Source: Azovibrio restrictus
Lineage (GTDB): Bacteria > Pseudomonadota > Gammaproteobacteria > Burkholderiales > Rhodocyclaceae
Direction of reading: 5' to 3'
Assembly (NCBI GenBank): GCA_003252145.1
Contig: QKDJ01000298.1
Span: 1-10,465 of the forward strand
Length of the DNA: 10,465 nucleotides
The stretch's first letter is position 1. Each line of letters opens with the position of its first letter. A program made the position numbers and the translations under genes. Of this stretch, positions 9,025-10,465 are shown piece after piece. The notes beneath the pieces were generated by a model. It made no database searches, was not told the DNA's origin, and saw nothing but the letters and a program-made list of their open reading frames with translations.

Positions 9025-9918
9025 ATGTCTATCCTGATCAACAAAGACACCAAGATCATCACCCAGGGCATCACCGGCAAGACCGGCCAGTTCCACACCG
9101 AAAAGTGTATTGAATACGCAAACGGCAAGAACTGTTTCGTGGCTGGTGTGAACCCCAAGAAGGCCGGCGAGAAGATTTTCGACGTGCCCATCTACGCCTC
9201 CGTCAAGGAAGCCGCTTCTGAAACCGGTGCTACCGTGTCCGTGATCTACGTGCCTCCCGCCGGCGCCGCTGCCGCCATCTGGGAAGCCGTTGAGGCCGAC
9301 CTGGATCTGGCCATCTGCATTACCGAAGGCATTCCCGTCCGGGACATGCTGGAAGTGCGCAACAAGATGAAGAAGAAGGAAGCTGCTGGTGGCAAGAAGA
9401 CCCTGCTGCTGGGCCCCAACTGCCCCGGTCTGATTACCCCCGACGAAGTGAAGATCGGCATCATGCCCGGCCACATTCACCGCAAGGGTCGTATCGGTGT
9501 GGTCTCCCGCTCCGGTACCCTGACCTATGAAGCCGTGGCTCAGCTGACCGAAATCGGTCTGGGTCAGTCTTCCGCCGTGGGTATTGGTGGTGACCCCATC
9601 AACGGTCTGAAGCACATCGACGTCATGAAGATGTTCAACGACGATCCCGATACCGATGCCGTGATCATGATCGGTGAAATCGGTGGTCCCGACGAAGCTG
9701 AAGCCGCCATGTGGTGCAAGGCCAACATGAAGAAGCCCATCGTTGGCTTCATCGCTGGTGTAACCGCTCCTGCCGGTAAGCGTATGGGCCATGCTGGTGC
9801 CCTGATCTCCGGTGGCGCTGACACTGCTGATGCCAAGCTCGCCATCATGGAAGAGTGCGGTTTCACCGTGACCCGCAACCCCTCCGAAATGGGCAAGCTG
9901 CTCAAGGGCCTGCTGTAA
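9025..9918 (+). CDS. sucD: Succinyl-CoA synthetase alpha subunit
   Basis: This 297-residue subunit forms succinyl-CoA synthetase with SucC; it binds CoA and carries the phosphohistidine. An N-terminal Rossmann-type CoA-binding domain begins ITQGITGKTGQFHT (12-25). The ligase domain holds LGPNCPGLI (129-137) and SRSGTLTYE (161-169). The active-site His256 lies in the GHAGALI motif. It is slightly longer than E. coli SucD (289 aa), with a Lys-rich insert near 114-125. AAGGAG at 9012-9017, overlapping the sucC stop, stands 7 nt before the ATG, and only 11 nt separate the two genes, so sucCD is an operon with likely coupled translation. The frame is intact, but the break in sucC leaves more than 700 nt that may be poorly translated upstream, which could lower sucD expression by polarity. 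Confidence 0.97.
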   Translation: MSILINKDTKIITQGITGKTGQFHTEKCIEYANGKNCFVAGVNPKKAGEKIFDVPIYASVKEAASETGATVSVIYVPPAGAAAAIWEAVEADLDLAICITEGIPVRDMLEVRNKMKKKEAAGGKKTLLLGPNCPGLITPDEVKIGIMPGHIHRKGRIGVVSRSGTLTYEAVAQLTEIGLGQSSAVGIGGDPINGLKHIDVMKMFNDDPDTDAVIMIGEIGGPDEAEAAMWCKANMKKPIVGFIAGVTAPAGKRMGHAGALISGGADTADAKLAIMEECGFTVTRNPSEMGKLLKGLL

Positions 9919-9939
9919 TCAAGGGGTCTAAAGCCAATC

Positions 9940-9969
9940 AAAAGGGCGACTTTCGAGTCGCCCTTTTTT
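9940..9969 (+). terminator. Intrinsic terminator after sucD
   Basis: A perfect 12-bp stem (AAAAGGGCGACT at 9940-9951 with AGTCGCCCTTTT at 9956-9967) is closed by a TTCG tetraloop, a very stable RNA loop, and followed by six T (9964-9969). It begins 21 nt after the sucD stop. The A-run on the other side gives it some capacity to stop minus-strand transcripts too. Confidence 0.95.
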
Positions 9970-10040
9970 ACGGCTGGAAGTTATGAGGAATATCTGGCGT
10001 GGACAGCCGGTGAGAGTGCCTTTAGAGTCTTGCCAATGTA

Positions 10041-10465
10041 ATGAAAGCAGGGGGCAAAGTGTCGGGTAGTCAATTGATGGAGGAGGCCTGTCGGAAAGGG
10101 CTGGAAGTGCTGACCTTGCTGGTGGGGCGTCAACTGGTGGCGGTGCCCATGGCAGAAGTGGTGCATATCCTGGATGCGGTTCAGGCACGAGCAGGAGCAA
10201 CAGCCAATGCATCAGGAGAGGGGGGGGATGAGGTCATGGCCTACGAAGGGCAGGCCTTGGCATTTCTGCCCCTTTGGCACCGTTTGGGTGAGCAATCCGC
10301 TGCCTTGGCCTACTCTCAATTGGCCGATACCCTGCAAGCGCGCCGGCAGGATCACTTGGACTGGATGGCGGCCCTGTCCCACTCCCTGACCCAGGATGTT
10401 CCCTTCACCAAGGCCCGTGACCCCCGGGAATGCGCCTTCGGCAAGTGGTATCACAACTTCACCAC
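10041..10465 (+). CDS. Partial protein with CheW-like segment and zinc-binding CZB domain (runs off right edge)
   Basis: An open frame begins after a stop at 10023-10025 and continues past the window; 141 residues are visible. Residues about 20-45 (EVLTLLVGRQLVAVPMAEVVHIL) and 69-83 (EGQALAFLPLWHRLG) resemble the first and middle strands of a CheW-like domain, but the spacing is shorter than usual. From about 103 it matches the chemoreceptor zinc-binding (CZB) domain: H105-L-D-W, then 22 residues, then C131-A-F-G-K-W. That is the first half of the H...C...H...H zinc ligand set; the other histidines would lie beyond the edge. No TM segment is seen. ATG 10041 is taken as the start but has no good ribosome site; GTG 10059 (after AGGGGG) and ATG 10077 are alternatives. 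CZB proteins sense zinc or oxidants such as hypochlorous acid. It follows the sucCD terminator, so it needs its own promoter. Confidence 0.75.
   Translation, partial: MKAGGKVSGSQLMEEACRKGLEVLTLLVGRQLVAVPMAEVVHILDAVQARAGATANASGEGGDEVMAYEGQALAFLPLWHRLGEQSAALAYSQLADTLQARRQDHLDWMAALSHSLTQDVPFTKARDPRECAFGKWYHNFT

Overview
The window looks like the chromosome of a betaproteobacterium, most likely in the Rhodocyclales (Azospira/Dechloromonas-like). This is judged from the protein style of the succinyl-CoA synthetase subunits and from the makeup of the chemotaxis cluster. It is recognition by eye, not a database result.

Positions 169-7470 hold a tight minus-strand chemotaxis operon, read right to left: cheY, a small two-TM chemoreceptor, a STAS-domain protein, cheA, a large poly-HAMP chemoreceptor and cheW. 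Gaps are 5 to 41 nt. It ends in a strong hairpin terminator just past cheW (139-165). The products would form one array: two receptors, a CheW coupler, a CheA kinase and a CheY output, with a STAS protein of unknown role. No cheR, cheB, cheD or cheZ lies in the window. The large receptor nevertheless carries a C-terminal CheR/CheB-type tether, and the small receptor carries a CheZ-like catalytic motif.

Positions 7471-7848 are a divergent intergenic region with a candidate sucC promoter and a long, foldable sucC leader. Positions 7849-9918 hold sucC and sucD on the plus strand, closed by a UUCG-loop terminator (9940-9969). sucC is interrupted by a 4-bp tandem duplication (GCGG twice, 8234-8241). 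This shifts the frame after codon 129 and stops translation at 8277, while the rest of SucC continues intact in the next frame.

From 10041 to the right edge a partial plus-strand gene encodes a protein with a short CheW-like segment followed by a zinc-binding CZB domain. Chemotaxis-related genes therefore flank sucCD on both sides.

The least ordinary items are a MshEN-like (c-di-GMP receptor-like) tandem motif inside CheA, the exact 91-residue triple repeat of HAMP pairs in the large receptor, the sucC frameshift, and the CheW-like/CZB protein.
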